This document shows positions 1 through 5,196 of a DNA stretch of 9,284 nucleotides, piece after piece (the first letter of the stretch is position 1; each line of letters starts with the position of its first letter). Position numbers and translations under genes: made by a program. This DNA is from an uncultured bacterium (GTDB taxonomy: Bacteria; Patescibacteriota; Minisyncoccia; Phycocordibacterales; UBA9973). The stretch is taken from assembly GCA_903821415.1 (NCBI GenBank), contig CAIJLF010000021.1:1-9284 (forward strand), given 5' to 3'. The notes below the pieces were generated by a model that was not told the origin of the DNA, searched no databases, and saw only the letters and a list, made by a program, of their open reading frames with translations.

Positions 1-420
1 CTTAATTAAGATTTTATTTTTCAGTTTTTCAATTTGATTAAAATATGACGATATTTCTGTTTCTCTGTTTTTAAATAAATTTTTAAGTAAATGAGCAAAT
101 AATACTTTATTGTTATTAATCTTTTCAATAGATACCATATCTAGTTCAAGTTCCTTAGAAGAAGTAGTAAATGCTAGTATTGGGTCACTATGTATACTAA
201 TTAGAAAACGGTCACTAACAATAAAAGTTATTCTGTTGTTTATAGAAGCATAGATATAGTCATAATTCATCTCAAATCTATCTTCTTTATCGTTACCATT
301 TAGTTTCTCTTGTATATTGGATGGTATGGAATACTCTTCCATGATATGATCTATTTCCTCTTTTGTACCAGATTCTAAATCAATCCAGTTAAGGTCTTTA
401 TGGTTGTATTTCGAAATCAT
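1..420 (-). CDS. CorA-like divalent-cation transporter, N-terminal part (runs off left edge)
   Basis: An open frame of 140 codons starts at the ATG at 418-420 and reaches base 1 without a stop, so only the N-terminal cytoplasmic part is present. The protein begins MISKYNHKDLNWIDLES, followed by TKEEIDHIMEEY and later a strand-rich stretch ITFIVSDRFLISIHSD. This 'W-I-D-L-E plus acidic helix, then a beta-strand pair ending in I-x-x-H' layout is what I know from the N-terminal domain of CorA family Mg2+/Co2+ channels, especially the short versions in Parcubacteria. The transmembrane helices and the GMN motif would lie outside the window, so ion selectivity cannot be judged. The C-terminal visible stretch is Lys/Asn-rich and helical, as expected before the CorA stalk helix. 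The frame stays open upstream to a TTG at 454-456, but the ATG matches the family N-terminus. The gene diverges from rplU. Confidence 0.72.
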   Translation of the reverse strand, partial: MISKYNHKDLNWIDLESGTKEEIDHIMEEYSIPSNIQEKLNGNDKEDRFEMNYDYIYASINNRITFIVSDRFLISIHSDPILAFTTSSKELELDMVSIEKINNNKVLFAHLLKNLFKNRETEISSYFNQIEKLKNKILIK

Positions 421-443
421 ATACACCCAGTATACAGCCCCTC

Positions 444-472
444 TTGCTTTTTTCAAAACTTTTGTGTATTAT
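444..472 (+). promoter_or_regulatory. Putative upstream promoter of rplU
   Basis: TTGCTT (444-449), a 17-bp spacer, and TATTAT (467-472) form a sigma70-type promoter. Transcription would start near 479 and the roughly 50-nt leader would contain the hairpin at 481-510. A second set of -10-like boxes lies closer to the gene, so the start site is uncertain. Confidence 0.45.
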
Positions 473-473
473 A
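468..473 (-). promoter_or_regulatory. -10 box for the CorA-like gene
   Basis: Read on the minus strand this is a perfect TATAAT, placing a start of transcription near 461 and giving a leader of about 40 nt before the ATG at 420. No good -35 is present (TTACAT at 491-496 is only a weak match). The box overlaps the -10 region of the oppositely oriented rplU promoter, so the two genes may share or compete for polymerase. Confidence 0.45.
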
Positions 474-480
474 AGGCCTG

Positions 481-510
481 TAGAAAACCTATGTAATTTA
501 GGTCTTTCTA
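481..510 (+). promoter_or_regulatory. Hairpin in the rplU leader
   Basis: Bases 481-490 pair with 500-510 (TAGAAA with TTTCTA, ACCT with AGGT), giving ten base pairs with a single bulged C at 504 and a 9-nt loop. No U-run follows, so it is not a simple terminator. Its place between a promoter and a ribosomal protein gene suggests an autoregulatory or mRNA-stability element, by analogy with L21 leaders known in other bacteria. Binding by L21 is only inference. Confidence 0.45.
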
Positions 511-524
511 TAATATAATATAAT
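509..524 (+). promoter_or_regulatory. Three overlapping TATAAT boxes just before rplU
   Basis: TATAAT occurs at 509-514, 514-519 and 519-524, a 5-bp periodic run ending 4 nt before the ATG. Used as a -10, the middle copy would start transcription at about 526, producing an essentially leaderless rplU mRNA. There is no recognisable -35 at the right distance and no Shine-Dalgarno sequence, so the run may equally be an unstructured A/U ribosome landing site. Confidence 0.3.
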
Positions 525-528
525 ATAT

Positions 529-891
529 ATGGCAACAGCTAAAAAAACAATCAAAGATGCAAAGGTAGAAAGTAAGGAATTCGCCGTAATTTTTACAGGT
601 GGAAAGCAGTATAAGGTCGCAGTTGGGGATATCCTTAAAATCGAAAAACTTGATGGGGAATTTGCAGTTGGAGACAAAATAACATTTGATAAGGTTTTAT
701 TGGTAGATAATGGAGTTGATACTACTATAGGGGCACCATATATCGCAGGAGCAAAAGTTGAATCATTATTCCAAAAAGCAGGCAAGCGTCCAACAGTCAC
801 AGTAGTTAAATACAAGCAGAAGAGTAGATACCTTAAGAAGAATGGACACAGACAACCTTTTGTAGAAGTTAAAATTTCAGCAATTAAATAA
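529..891 (+). CDS. rplU: Ribosomal protein bL21
   Basis: This is the 50S subunit protein L21, which binds 23S rRNA. The signature FAVIFTGGKQYKV (residues 18-30) matches the L21 start usually written as 'YAVIETGGKQY-V', and the protein also has the expected 'GDxIxFDKVLLV' segment, GAPY at about 67-70, and a basic C-terminal rRNA-binding stretch with KYKQKSRYLKKNGHRQ. At 120 residues it is longer than the usual 100-105 because of a Lys/Ala-rich extension of about 17 residues before the conserved core. No Shine-Dalgarno sequence precedes the ATG; the upstream 18 nt are only A and T. In many bacteria rpmA (L27) follows directly, but here rplU is alone and closed by a strong terminator, so it appears monocistronic with its own leader hairpin. 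Confidence 0.96.
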   Translation: MATAKKTIKDAKVESKEFAVIFTGGKQYKVAVGDILKIEKLDGEFAVGDKITFDKVLLVDNGVDTTIGAPYIAGAKVESLFQKAGKRPTVTVVKYKQKSRYLKKNGHRQPFVEVKISAIK

Positions 892-898
892 TATTTCA

Positions 899-930
899 AA
901 AATAGCCTTCGAAAGAAGGCTATTTTTTTT
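899..930 (+). terminator. Intrinsic terminator of rplU
   Basis: A perfect 12-bp stem (899-910 with 915-926, core ATAGCCTTC/GAAGGCTAT) is closed by a GAAA tetraloop of the stable GNRA type and runs into eight T residues (923-930). It begins 7 bp after the rplU stop codon. Confidence 0.95.
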
Positions 931-937
931 ATTATAT

Positions 938-965
938 TTGCAATATCTTATGATTATGTTATAAA
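938..965 (+). promoter_or_regulatory. Promoter of the 216-aa membrane protein gene
   Basis: TTGCAA (938-943), a 16-bp spacer and TATAAA (960-965) lie just after the rplU terminator. Transcription would start near 972, giving a leader of about 12 nt before the ATG at 984, with no Shine-Dalgarno sequence. Confidence 0.55.
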
Positions 966-983
966 TACGTAAAATACTTTAAA

Positions 984-1634
984 ATGGAAAATAAAAAAAT
1001 TTGGTTGCTGATGCTCATTCTTAGTATGAGTACGTACTGCTTTTCACGAAAAGTAGAAATTGAAAAGATCATGGTATTATCTTTAGATAAAACCAGATTG
1101 CATATAGTAGAAAATACTATATACAGTGATACTTTAAAATCATTAGATGTAGGTGCTCAAATTGTGTACTATATAAATGATTTTTCTCTAAAGGAAATAT
1201 CGAAAAATGGATACTTCATGCTTCCTGATTCTACTGTTCCGAAATGGACACATTTATTTGGAGACAGAAAGATAATTCGTCATAAGTTGATAATAGAAAA
1301 TAATAAAATCAATCACGTTTTATTAGATACTAGTATTGTAAAGTCTAACAATATTTTTATTATTGTAATCACAGCACTAATATTATTTTGTTTTACTCTT
1401 ATCGGCTTGATGTTCAGAGGATTATTTCCTGAAGTTACGAGATTTGCGGTGGGTATCGTCTACTGTTTTTTTCTATTAGCTTATATCATTACTGAGTGGA
1501 TGACTTTATTTGACGCATTGTATTTAGCATCAGTTATTTCAGCTCCGTTTTTTATAATTTCGTTTAAAAAAACGAGAGTAGAAAAACAATTTAACCGTGA
1601 GTTTGAAATGCCAAAACACAAAAAACCCATCTAA
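984..1634 (+). CDS. Unrecognised membrane protein: signal peptide, external domain, three TM helices
   Basis: I do not recognise this 216-residue protein. It starts with a Sec-type signal (basic ENKK, hydrophobic IWLLMLILSMS, residues 6-16) and a possible cleavage site around residues 18-22; the Cys at 19 is not in a proper lipobox. Residues about 23-120 are polar and rich in beta-type patterns (for example LHIVENTIYSD and HKLIIENNKINHVLLD), and would lie outside the membrane. Three hydrophobic helices follow at about 123-144, 152-170 and 173-194, then a basic cytoplasmic tail (KKTRVEKQF to KHKKPI). With the signal cleaved, the topology is outside N-terminal domain, three helices, inside C-terminus. 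The gene stands alone, with its own promoter and a terminator on each side, and its A+T-rich composition is like its neighbours. The ATG has no ribosome binding site, as for most genes here. No enzymatic motif is visible. Confidence 0.85.
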   Translation: MENKKIWLLMLILSMSTYCFSRKVEIEKIMVLSLDKTRLHIVENTIYSDTLKSLDVGAQIVYYINDFSLKEISKNGYFMLPDSTVPKWTHLFGDRKIIRHKLIIENNKINHVLLDTSIVKSNNIFIIVITALILFCFTLIGLMFRGLFPEVTRFAVGIVYCFFLLAYIITEWMTLFDALYLASVISAPFFIISFKKTRVEKQFNREFEMPKHKKPI

Positions 1635-1655
1635 TTTGATTTTGTAAAATAATTT

Positions 1656-1685
1656 AAACACCGTATGTCCTACGGTGTTTTTTTT
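1656..1685. terminator. Bidirectional terminator between the membrane protein gene and recR
   Basis: The stem AAACACCGTA/TACGGTGTTT (1656-1665 with 1671-1680) has ten pairs and a 5-nt loop. On the plus strand it runs into eight T residues (1678-1685). On the minus strand the same hairpin forms just after the recR stop codon and is followed by a broken U-rich stretch (the A-rich plus-strand bases 1641-1655). The recR stop codon (1684-1686) overlaps the T-run, a very compact convergent arrangement. Confidence 0.9.
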
Positions 1686-2298
1686 ATGACCTGTTCCTTA
1701 AAGCATTTTTAATTGTTTCGGAATCAGAATACTCTAACTCTGTTCCAGTAGAAAGTCCACGACCAAGGGAAACAATATTAAAATTATAAGTATTTTGCAG
1801 AGGTATTAGTAATTCTCTTAAATACATATCTGTATGTTCACCTTGTGGATTTAATGATAAAGCAATAATCACTTCATTTAGCCCATTATGCTTTGATTGA
1901 TTTTCAATATTTCTTAATAATTCTTTAGTTCGAACGTAGTTAGGAGTATCCTTTGTCACTATGGGTACAAGTCCACCGAGGATAAAATACATACCATTGT
2001 AGTTTTTACTTCTTTTAATATTTTCATAGTCTGCATCTTTCTCCACTATAAGTAGTGAGGACTTATCTGTCTTAGGACTATCGCATACGTCACAAAGCTG
2101 ATCTTGCTTTGACTGGAAGAATAAAAAACAAGAAGGGCATTGATGAATAGTATTTTTCAAGTCTTGTATTTTATCTCCGAGTTCCTTTACGTAGATAGGA
2201 TTTTTATGTAGAAGAAAATAAACAAAACGCTTAGCTTGGCGTTCACCAATACCTGGAAATTCTTTAAAATGTTCTGTTAATTTATCTATAGGGTTCAT
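1684..2298 (-). CDS. recR: Recombination protein RecR
   Basis: RecR acts with RecO (and RecF) in loading RecA at single-stranded gaps; it forms a ring clamp around DNA. The domain order is visible: an N-terminal helix-hairpin-helix (FPGIGERQAKRFVYFLL, about residues 14-30), a four-cysteine zinc site (CPSC at 54-57 and CDVC at 69-72), a Toprim domain beginning SSLLIVEKDAD, and the C-terminal family signature around GRGLSTGTELEYSD. The length, 204 residues, is normal (about 200). A GTG lies immediately before the ATG (2299-2301) and is in frame. I chose the ATG because a -10-like box sits 5 nt before it, so the ATG would be close to the 5' end of the mRNA. The gene is downstream of dnaB on the same strand across a 123-bp gap, and convergent with the membrane protein gene. 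Confidence 0.95.
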   Translation of the reverse strand: MNPIDKLTEHFKEFPGIGERQAKRFVYFLLHKNPIYVKELGDKIQDLKNTIHQCPSCFLFFQSKQDQLCDVCDSPKTDKSSLLIVEKDADYENIKRSKNYNGMYFILGGLVPIVTKDTPNYVRTKELLRNIENQSKHNGLNEVIIALSLNPQGEHTDMYLRELLIPLQNTYNFNIVSLGRGLSTGTELEYSDSETIKNALRNRS

Positions 2299-2303
2299 CA
2301 CGT

Positions 2304-2309
2304 TTATAA
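2304..2309 (-). promoter_or_regulatory. -10-like box immediately upstream of recR
   Basis: On the minus strand TTATAA is preceded by TGC, which resembles an extended -10. Only 5 nt separate it from the recR ATG, so a transcript started here would be leaderless. No -35 match was seen, so this is tentative. The remaining gap up to the dnaB stop (about 2310-2424) shows only A/T-rich sequence and a small GC-rich patch at 2397-2413. Confidence 0.35.
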
Positions 2310-2411
2310 GCAGGTCGCAGTTGATATTCTGTATCTTTAACCTTGCTTAATATTAATTAAATATATAAATAATAATTTATCCTATAAAAACCATGACCGC
2401 GGCTTCTAACG

Positions 2412-2437
2412 GGATTAATTTCCACTAAAATTGATCC
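2412..2437. other. Hairpin spanning the dnaB stop codon
   Basis: GGAT-T-AATTT (2412-2421) pairs with AAATT-G-ATCC (2428-2437) around a 6-nt loop that holds the dnaB stop codon (2425-2427). On the plus strand all ten positions can pair (one G-U). In the dnaB mRNA (minus strand) the same position is an A-C mismatch. No U-run follows on the minus strand, so it is not a canonical terminator. It may protect the mRNA 3' end or be chance. Confidence 0.35.
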
Positions 2438-3828
2438 ATTGCGCTGTTGCTACCACCAGTTGGAGCAAAATTATTCACTCCTGTTTTATCTATAGAAACA
2501 AACGTTGTCATTCTCTCATCAAAGTATAGATCTACTTTACCTACTGGGCCGTTTCTGTGCTTTTCAATAAGAATTTCGGCAATATTCGTCTTTTCACTTT
2601 CATCTTTACCTTTATCTTCTCTATGTATAAACATAACGATATCTGCATCCTGCTCAATAGAACCTGAGTCACGGAGGTCGGAGAGTCTAGGTCGTCCACC
2701 ACGAGATTCTACCGCACGAGAAAGCTGTGAAAGGGCTATAACTGGCACATCGAATTCTTTAGCTAGAGCTTTAAGTGAGCGAGATATTTCAGTTACTTGA
2801 TTCACCATATTGTCATAATTCTTAGAAGTTGACATTAACTGCAAGTAGTCAACGATTATGAGCCCTATGCCGTGTTCTGCGCGAATGCGACGGCACACAG
2901 AACGCATACGTACTATAGAATTGCCAGCCAAGTCGTCTATAAAGATTGGGGCTTTAGATAAAGCATCAAGAGAGTCACGAATTTTTGAAAATTCAGTTTC
3001 TGAAGTTAGATTACCAGTACGAAGATTCCATGCATTAACTCGAGCTTGTGCAGCTAGCATTCTATCGACAAGTTGCTGTGTACTCATTTCTAGAGAAAAT
3101 ATTACAGTGGGAGTTCCATGATTTAACGCCGCCTGACGAGCAATATCAAGAGCCAAGGTTGTCTTACCCATAGAAGGACGAGCAGCAAGTATAATTAAAT
3201 CAGACTTTTGAAGACCTGATAAATATTGGTCGAGATCATGGAAGCCAGTAGGTACACCACGAAGCTCACCCTTACTCTCATGAAGTTTTTCAAGTCTTTC
3301 CCATGCTTCAGGTAGACTATCCTTAATAGAGGTAAAAGCATGCCCCGACATATTGCAATTGATACCCATCATTCTTTTTTCAGCTTGATCAAGAATTTCG
3401 AAAACATTTTCGACTTCATCTTGAAATCCCATTTCTGAAATATCAGACCCAGCATCAACAATCTTTCTAAGAAGATGTTTTTGGGATACTATATCAGCGT
3501 AATATTTTATGTTTGTAGATGCAGGTACGGAATTACTAAGTTCAGTAAGATAACTATTACCACCGATAGAATCAAGCTTACCTTTTTCTTTTAATTTATG
3601 AGAAACAGAAAGTAAGTCGATAGGGTCTCCCTTGCTAGAAAGTTCAATCATTATATTATAAATATTTGCATGCTTTGCTACATAGAAGGAACTTTCATTT
3701 ATAACATCATTTATTTCATGAATAGCTGAAGGTCGAAGCATAATAGAGCCTAAAACTGCTTTCTCTGCATCAATACTTTGAGGTGGAATTCTTATATTTG
3801 TTTTTTTGTCTATTGCCATACGAGTCAT
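2425..3828 (-). CDS. dnaB: Replicative DNA helicase DnaB
   Basis: This is the hexameric RecA-fold helicase that unwinds DNA at the replication fork. The N-terminal domain is recognisable from SIDAEKAVLGSIML (residues 18-31), followed by the linker region and the helicase domain. Motifs seen: Walker A ARPSMGKT (216-223), the catalytic Glu in SLEMS (E247), Walker B LIIVDYLQLM (323-332), the sensor-like ALSQLSR (365-371), and the DnaB signature RPRLSDLRDSGSIEQDAD (379-396). The length, 467 residues, is normal and no intein interrupts the ATPase motifs, a common insertion site. Two in-frame ATGs are possible, at 3826-3828 and 3817-3819. The first is given because it lies about 31 nt after the predicted transcription start; neither has a clear Shine-Dalgarno sequence. 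It is divergent from trpS and possibly co-transcribed with recR. Confidence 0.96.
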   Translation of the reverse strand: MTRMAIDKKTNIRIPPQSIDAEKAVLGSIMLRPSAIHEINDVINESSFYVAKHANIYNIMIELSSKGDPIDLLSVSHKLKEKGKLDSIGGNSYLTELSNSVPASTNIKYYADIVSQKHLLRKIVDAGSDISEMGFQDEVENVFEILDQAEKRMMGINCNMSGHAFTSIKDSLPEAWERLEKLHESKGELRGVPTGFHDLDQYLSGLQKSDLIILAARPSMGKTTLALDIARQAALNHGTPTVIFSLEMSTQQLVDRMLAAQARVNAWNLRTGNLTSETEFSKIRDSLDALSKAPIFIDDLAGNSIVRMRSVCRRIRAEHGIGLIIVDYLQLMSTSKNYDNMVNQVTEISRSLKALAKEFDVPVIALSQLSRAVESRGGRPRLSDLRDSGSIEQDADIVMFIHREDKGKDESEKTNIAEILIEKHRNGPVGKVDLYFDERMTTFVSIDKTGVNNFAPTGGSNSAMDQF

Positions 3829-3865
3829 TGTAGCACTTGTTTGAAGAGTATCAAATGCTGAATTT

Positions 3866-3893
3866 ATAATAAGGCTGTGTGTAAAATGTGCAA
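3866..3893 (-). promoter_or_regulatory. Promoter of dnaB
   Basis: On the minus strand, TTGCAC (3888-3893), a 16-bp spacer and TATTAT (3866-3871) make a good sigma70-type promoter with a start near 3859. Its -35 occupies the place where the divergent trpS promoter would have its -35, so the two are likely mutually exclusive or coordinated. Confidence 0.6.
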
Positions 3894-3907
3894 AACTTTC
3901 AATATTT

Positions 3908-3916
3908 TGATATTAT
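3908..3916 (+). promoter_or_regulatory. Extended -10 promoter of trpS, predicting a leaderless mRNA
   Basis: TGATATTAT is an extended -10 (TG-N-TATTAT, hexamer 3911-3916). Six bases later comes the trpS ATG (3923), which is where transcription would be expected to begin. No Shine-Dalgarno sequence exists. A -35 at the normal distance would fall at 3888-3893, where the match is poor, as is usual for extended -10 promoters. Confidence 0.6.
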
Positions 3917-3922
3917 GTTTAT

Positions 3923-4930
3923 ATGTCAAAAGAAGTAAAAATTGTTATGACAGGAGATAGGCCTACAGGTAGATTACATTTAGGTCATTTTGTTGGCTCT
4001 ATTCAAAACAGAATAAAGCTTCAAGACGAGTCAGATAAGTCGTATTATATGGTTGCTGATATACAAGCATTAACTGATAATGCTAGTAATCCAGATAAAG
4101 TAAGAGATAATGTGTTAGAAGTTGCACTAGATAATCTAGCTTGTGGTCTTGACCCAAAAAAAACGACTATGTTTATTCAATCTGAAATTCCTGAAATTGC
4201 TGAACTTACTATTCTTTTCCTAAACTTAGTTACACTTGCACGACTTAAAAGAAATCCAACAGTAAAAGATGAAATGAAGCAAAAAGGTTTTGGAGAGAAT
4301 GTTCCAGCTGGTTTTTTAGCATATCCTGTATCACAGGCAGCTGATATTTTATTTTGTAGAAGTAATCTTATTCCAGTAGGAGAAGATCAGCTGCCTGTAA
4401 TAGAGCAAGTAAATGAAATAGTCGATGATTTCAATCGTATATATGGTGAGACTTTTGATAGAGTCAAGCATATTGTTGGAAACACACCAAGGTTGATAGG
4501 TACAGATGGAGGTATCAAAATGGGTAAATCATTAAATAACGGTATTTATCTGTCAGATAGCTTAGAAGAAATTACTAAAAAAGTTATGAGTATGTACACT
4601 GACCCAAAACATATACACGTAGAAGATCCAGGTGAAGTTGAAGGTAATGTTGTATTTTCATATCTTGATATTTTTGATACAAATAGAGTTGAAATAGCTG
4701 AATTGAAAAAACATTATAAAAAAGGAGGTCTAGGTGATGTAGTGATAAAGAAAAGATTGATAAATATTCTCGAGGATATTATTAATCCTATTAGAACCAG
4801 AAGAGAAGAATTGGCTAAAAACCCCGAAAATGTAATGAAAATACTGAAGGATGGTACAAATAATGCTCGTATAATAGCGATAGAAACAATGGCCGAGGTA
4901 AGAGAAGCTTTAAAAATAAATTATTTTTAA
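3923..4930 (+). CDS. trpS: Tryptophanyl-tRNA synthetase
   Basis: Class I synthetase that charges tRNA-Trp. Evidence: GDRPTGRLHLGHFVGS at residues 11-26 contains the HIGH-type motif HLGH (19-22); GGIKMGKSLNN contains the KMSKS loop as KMGKS (199-203); AQAADIL supplies the Asp (139) that in this family recognises the indole nitrogen; and VGEDQ (152-156) is the conserved turn near the active site. The length, 335 residues, is typical. The 'TGDRPTG-LH-GH' and 'SLARLxRNPTVK-E' sequences resemble the branch of TrpRS known from streptococci and clostridia more than the Escherichia coli form. The start is the ATG 6 nt after an extended -10, so translation probably begins at the very 5' end of the mRNA. 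A small membrane protein gene starts 1 nt after the stop codon. Confidence 0.97.
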   Translation: MSKEVKIVMTGDRPTGRLHLGHFVGSIQNRIKLQDESDKSYYMVADIQALTDNASNPDKVRDNVLEVALDNLACGLDPKKTTMFIQSEIPEIAELTILFLNLVTLARLKRNPTVKDEMKQKGFGENVPAGFLAYPVSQAADILFCRSNLIPVGEDQLPVIEQVNEIVDDFNRIYGETFDRVKHIVGNTPRLIGTDGGIKMGKSLNNGIYLSDSLEEITKKVMSMYTDPKHIHVEDPGEVEGNVVFSYLDIFDTNRVEIAELKKHYKKGGLGDVVIKKRLINILEDIINPIRTRREELAKNPENVMKILKDGTNNARIIAIETMAEVREALKINYF

Positions 4931-4931
4931 T

Positions 4932-5144
4932 ATGAAATACATATTTGCAATATTACTTGTTATTTTGAACCTTATTAATATACCTCTAAGTATTCTTTAT
5001 ATGAAAGTTCAAAAGTGGTACCTACCAATGTGGAAAAAAGATAAAGTAATATATTTTGCTTTTGCTCCATTTTACTGGATACTTGTAATCCTAACTTTTA
5101 TTTTTGGCTATCCGTGTGAGATATTAGGAAAATTAGTGCATTAG
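4932..5144 (+). CDS. Small two-helix membrane protein, unknown
   Basis: I do not recognise this 70-residue protein. It is almost entirely hydrophobic: helix one about residues 3-24, a short basic and aromatic loop (KVQKWYLPMWKKDK, 25-38), helix two about 39-61, and a short tail ILGKLVH. The loop is positively charged, so it should face the cytoplasm with both ends outside. No signal peptide cleavage site or lipobox is seen. The ATG comes one base after the trpS stop (TAA, T, ATG), so it is almost certainly translated from the trpS mRNA by coupling, since it has no ribosome binding site of its own. The arrangement supports it being a real gene rather than a chance frame. A role in tryptophan transport or synthetase anchoring would be speculation. 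Confidence 0.75.
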   Translation: MKYIFAILLVILNLINIPLSILYMKVQKWYLPMWKKDKVIYFAFAPFYWILVILTFIFGYPCEILGKLVH

Positions 5145-5162
5145 GTTATATACTGAATTAGT

Positions 5163-5190
5163 TTGCATAAGATAATAGATGTGTTATTAT
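5163..5190 (+). promoter_or_regulatory. Promoter of the T-box/aspS unit
   Basis: TTGCAT (5163-5168), a 16-bp spacer and TATTAT (5185-5190) preceded by TGT form a strong-looking extended promoter. Transcription would start close to 5197, immediately before the first T-box stem, so the riboswitch has its own transcript rather than depending on trpS readthrough. Confidence 0.65.
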
Positions 5191-5196
5191 GAATTC

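Noticed and set aside
498..899. 133-aa minus-strand open frame opposite rplU
   Set aside because: It is antisense to the entire L21 gene, which has clear family motifs. The translated product has no recognisable domain.
1029..1043. Lipoprotein box around Cys19 of the 216-aa membrane protein
   Set aside because: The residues before the Cys (MSTY) do not fit the [LVI][ASTVI][GAS]C pattern, so an ordinary signal peptide is more likely.
2299..2301. GTG start for recR one codon before the ATG
   Set aside because: The ATG directly following is the stronger start and also fits the position of the -10-like box. The difference is one residue.
2380..2413. Possible dnaB terminator on the minus strand (AGCC/GGTT hairpin with five T residues, and a GC-rich patch with CCGCGG)
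   Set aside because: The stem is only 4 bp including a G-U pair. It is too weak to call, so readthrough into recR remains open.
2302..2424. Small RNA or tRNA in the recR-dnaB gap
   Set aside because: No cloverleaf, T-loop (GTTCRA) or CCA end could be found on either strand.
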